Source: Terriglobus roseus DSM 18391
Lineage (GTDB): Bacteria > Acidobacteriota > Terriglobia > Terriglobales > Acidobacteriaceae
DNA length: 64,000 bases
NCBI RefSeq assembly: GCF_000265425.1
Contig: NC_018014.1
Span: forward strand, 2,356,001 to 2,420,000
Reading direction: 5' to 3'
Numbering within the stretch: the first letter of the stretch is position 1; the number at the start of each line of letters is the position of its first letter. The translations under genes and the position numbers were made by a program. The notes under the pieces were generated by a model, which saw only the letters and a program-made list of their open reading frames with translations, searched no databases and was not told where the DNA came from. Positions 62,415 through 64,000 of the stretch are shown here, in pieces.

Positions 62415-63782
62415 ATGTACCCACGAGCTTGTCAGATATTGGTCTTCATCAGCGGCGGCCTCTTTTCCGCTTTAGTTCATGCCCAGGTGGCAAGGGAGCC
62501 TGCGGTGGGCGCAGTGACACTGTTCCAGAACGTGCGTGTGCTACAGAAGTCCGGGCAGCTCTCAGCACCCTCTTATGTGTTGGTCCGGGGCAACAGGATT
62601 GAGCGCATCGCAACTTCTGCTGTGCCAACAGACCGCAGCGCGTCTACCAGAATCATCGAGGGAGGGGGGCGCACGCTGATGCCCGGTTTGATCGATGCGC
62701 ACACTCATATTCTGCTGCAGTCGATTCCAATGTCCGTCGCGATGACTGCCGACATCGGCTATTTGAACCTGGTCGCCGGGCAAGCAGCGAGCGAAATGCT
62801 ACTTCGTGGATTTACGACAATCCGCGACCTTGGTGGACCGTCCTTCGGTTTGAAGATGGCCATCGATCAGGGACTCATTCCAGGCCCCCGAATTGTCCCG
62901 TCTGGCGCGTTTATCTCTCAGACGAGCGGACACGGCGACTTCCGTATGCCCTACGAAATCCCGCGCACAGTCGGTACACCGCTAAGCCATTCGGAACAGG
63001 AGGGAGTGGCCGCCATCGCTGACGGTTCCGATGAGGTGAGGCTGCGCGCCCGCGAGCAGTTGATGAAGGGGGCGACGCAAATAAAGCTCATGGCAGGCGG
63101 GGGCGTTGCCTCTCCTTACGATCCGCTCGACGTCGCGCAATACACAGAGTTTGAGTTTCGCGCGGCTGTAGAAGCAGCGGAAAACTGGGGCACCTACGTC
63201 ACTGTTCATGCCTACACGCCTAAAGCCATACGGACGGCGATCGCGGGAGGAGTGAAGTGCATCGAGCACGGTCAGCTTGCCGATGATGCGTCAGCGAAGC
63301 TGATGGCAGACAAGGGTATTTGGTGGAGTCTGCAACCATTCTTGGATGATGAAGACGCGAATCCGCAACCAGCGGGGTCGACAAATCGGCAAAAACAGCT
63401 GGAAATGTCGGCTGGGACAGACACAGCTTACAAGCTTGCGAAGAAGTACAAGGTCAAAACAGCATGGGGCACGGACACACTGTTCGATGCAAAGCTCGCA
63501 TCACGGCAGGGGGCTCAGTTGGCCAAGATGGTGCGCTGGTACACGCCGTCCGAGATTTTAACGATGGCCACTGCGGATAATGCAGAACTCCTGGCAATGG
63601 CTGGCGCCAGGAATCCATATCCCGGACGGCTGGGAGTGGTGGAAGAAGGTGCTCTGGCGGATCTTCTGCTTGTGGACGGCGACCCCATCGCTAACATTCA
63701 GTTGATCACCAATCCCGGGAAGAATCTCTTAGTCATCATGAAAGATGGAGTGATCTATAAGAACCAGATTTCGCTTCCATGA
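62415..63782 (+). CDS. Exported amidohydrolase of the Xaa-Pro/imidazolonepropionase-like group
   Basis: A 455-residue metal-dependent hydrolase. The ATG at 62415 follows GGAGACACC. A Sec leader (QILVFISGGLFSALVHAQ) is followed by the beta-sandwich/TIM-barrel fold. Metal residues are present: HxH in LIDAHTHILLQS, the Lys in TQIKLMAGGG, His in TVHAYTPKA, His in CIEHGQLAD and Asp in TAWGTDTLFD. The family includes prolidases and related enzymes that hydrolyse N-acyl or peptidic amides. With the exported glutaminase it suggests a periplasmic amide-processing group. Confidence 0.9.
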   Translation: MYPRACQILVFISGGLFSALVHAQVAREPAVGAVTLFQNVRVLQKSGQLSAPSYVLVRGNRIERIATSAVPTDRSASTRIIEGGGRTLMPGLIDAHTHILLQSIPMSVAMTADIGYLNLVAGQAASEMLLRGFTTIRDLGGPSFGLKMAIDQGLIPGPRIVPSGAFISQTSGHGDFRMPYEIPRTVGTPLSHSEQEGVAAIADGSDEVRLRAREQLMKGATQIKLMAGGGVASPYDPLDVAQYTEFEFRAAVEAAENWGTYVTVHAYTPKAIRTAIAGGVKCIEHGQLADDASAKLMADKGIWWSLQPFLDDEDANPQPAGSTNRQKQLEMSAGTDTAYKLAKKYKVKTAWGTDTLFDAKLASRQGAQLAKMVRWYTPSEILTMATADNAELLAMAGARNPYPGRLGVVEEGALADLLLVDGDPIANIQLITNPGKNLLVIMKDGVIYKNQISLP

Positions 63783-63877
63783 ACGAAAGGCGGGGTCTGA
63801 GCTCAACATCCGTCACTATCCCATCCTGAGCTCAATGTACCTTCGCATGCATGCCAATTAGTGAGAGAAGGCTGTCG

Positions 63878-64000
63878 ATGAACCACTTACCTGCTATTTC
63901 GTATCGAGCGAATCGTCGTTCTTCATCAGGTGCAGCTGCAGTTATGCTTCTTCTATTGGTGGGCGCGATTACAACCTCTGCGCAATCCACTCCTGCACCA
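63878..64000 (+). CDS. Start of an exported protein, cut by the window edge
   Basis: ATG at 63878 preceded by GAGAGAAGG. The 41 visible codons give a basic N-terminus and a hydrophobic leader (AAAVMLLLLVGAITTSAQ) ending in an Ala-x-Ala-like cleavage region. The rest lies outside the window, so the family is unknown. It is 95 bases after the amidohydrolase gene and could be in the same transcript. Confidence 0.65.
   Translation, partial: MNHLPAISYRANRRSSSGAAAVMLLLLVGAITTSAQSTPAP

Noticed and set aside
1..64000. CRISPR array, tRNA, rRNA, insertion sequence or phage genes
   Set aside because: None was recognised on reading both strands: no spaced direct repeats, no cloverleaf with CCA-type end, no transposase or integrase signature.

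Overview
The window looks like an Acidobacteriota chromosome segment of the Terriglobus/Granulicella/Edaphobacter kind. The evidence is three very large TonB-dependent receptors (TBDRs) of the acidobacterial type, each with a carboxypeptidase-regulatory-like N-domain and a C-terminal Phe. There are also two large MacB/FtsX-type permeases of the 'acidobacterial duplicated orphan permease' (ADOP) kind, a PadR-ADOP pair, many Tat-exported enzymes and generally GC-rich DNA. I found no rRNA, tRNA, CRISPR array, intact insertion sequence or origin.

Layout. 0-8 kb is housekeeping and envelope: an MscS channel, a membrane SpoIIE/PP2C phosphatase, BrkB, QueG, a ChrA transporter and a DUF2127 protein. 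8-31.4 kb is a large catabolic locus. It holds an HNH protein, a lactonase-like propeller, a CBM9-like protein, TBDR-1, a half-size propeller and a GH29 alpha-L-fucosidase. On the opposite strand follow TBDR-2, an exported RraA-like protein, two exported SelA-like PLP enzymes and an exported RidA. A propeller-type sensor kinase with a LuxR-type response regulator, an exported deacetylase-type amidohydrolase and an MFS anion symporter complete it. 31.4-33 kb is a graveyard of gene fragments. 33-41 kb is a second glycan locus: sulfatase, a frameshifted TBDR-3 and a GH92 mannosidase.

41-53.7 kb is an efflux block. An adaptor, ATPase, permease, TolC, NtrC-type regulator and NtrY-type kinase form one operon, next to a PadR-controlled ADOP permease. 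54-64 kb, visibly more AT-rich in places, starts with a winged-helix/PAS regulator. Divergent from it run a porin, amidohydrolase, porin with an in-frame stop, exported glutaminase, DUF481 protein, second amidohydrolase and the start of another exported protein.

Main idea. In the 8-31 kb locus almost every enzyme carries a Tat or Sec signal, including PLP enzymes, RidA and RraA, whose relatives are normally cytoplasmic. The families fit a periplasmic route: lactone opening, N-deacylation, PLP-dependent ammonia elimination, enamine hydrolysis and aldol cleavage, followed by uptake of small acids through the MFS symporter. A 20-bp perfect palindrome before TBDR-1 has a near copy between the response regulator and TBDR-2, so the two receptors may share one operator. 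The substrate (an N-acylated amino-sugar acid or D-amino acid) is inference.
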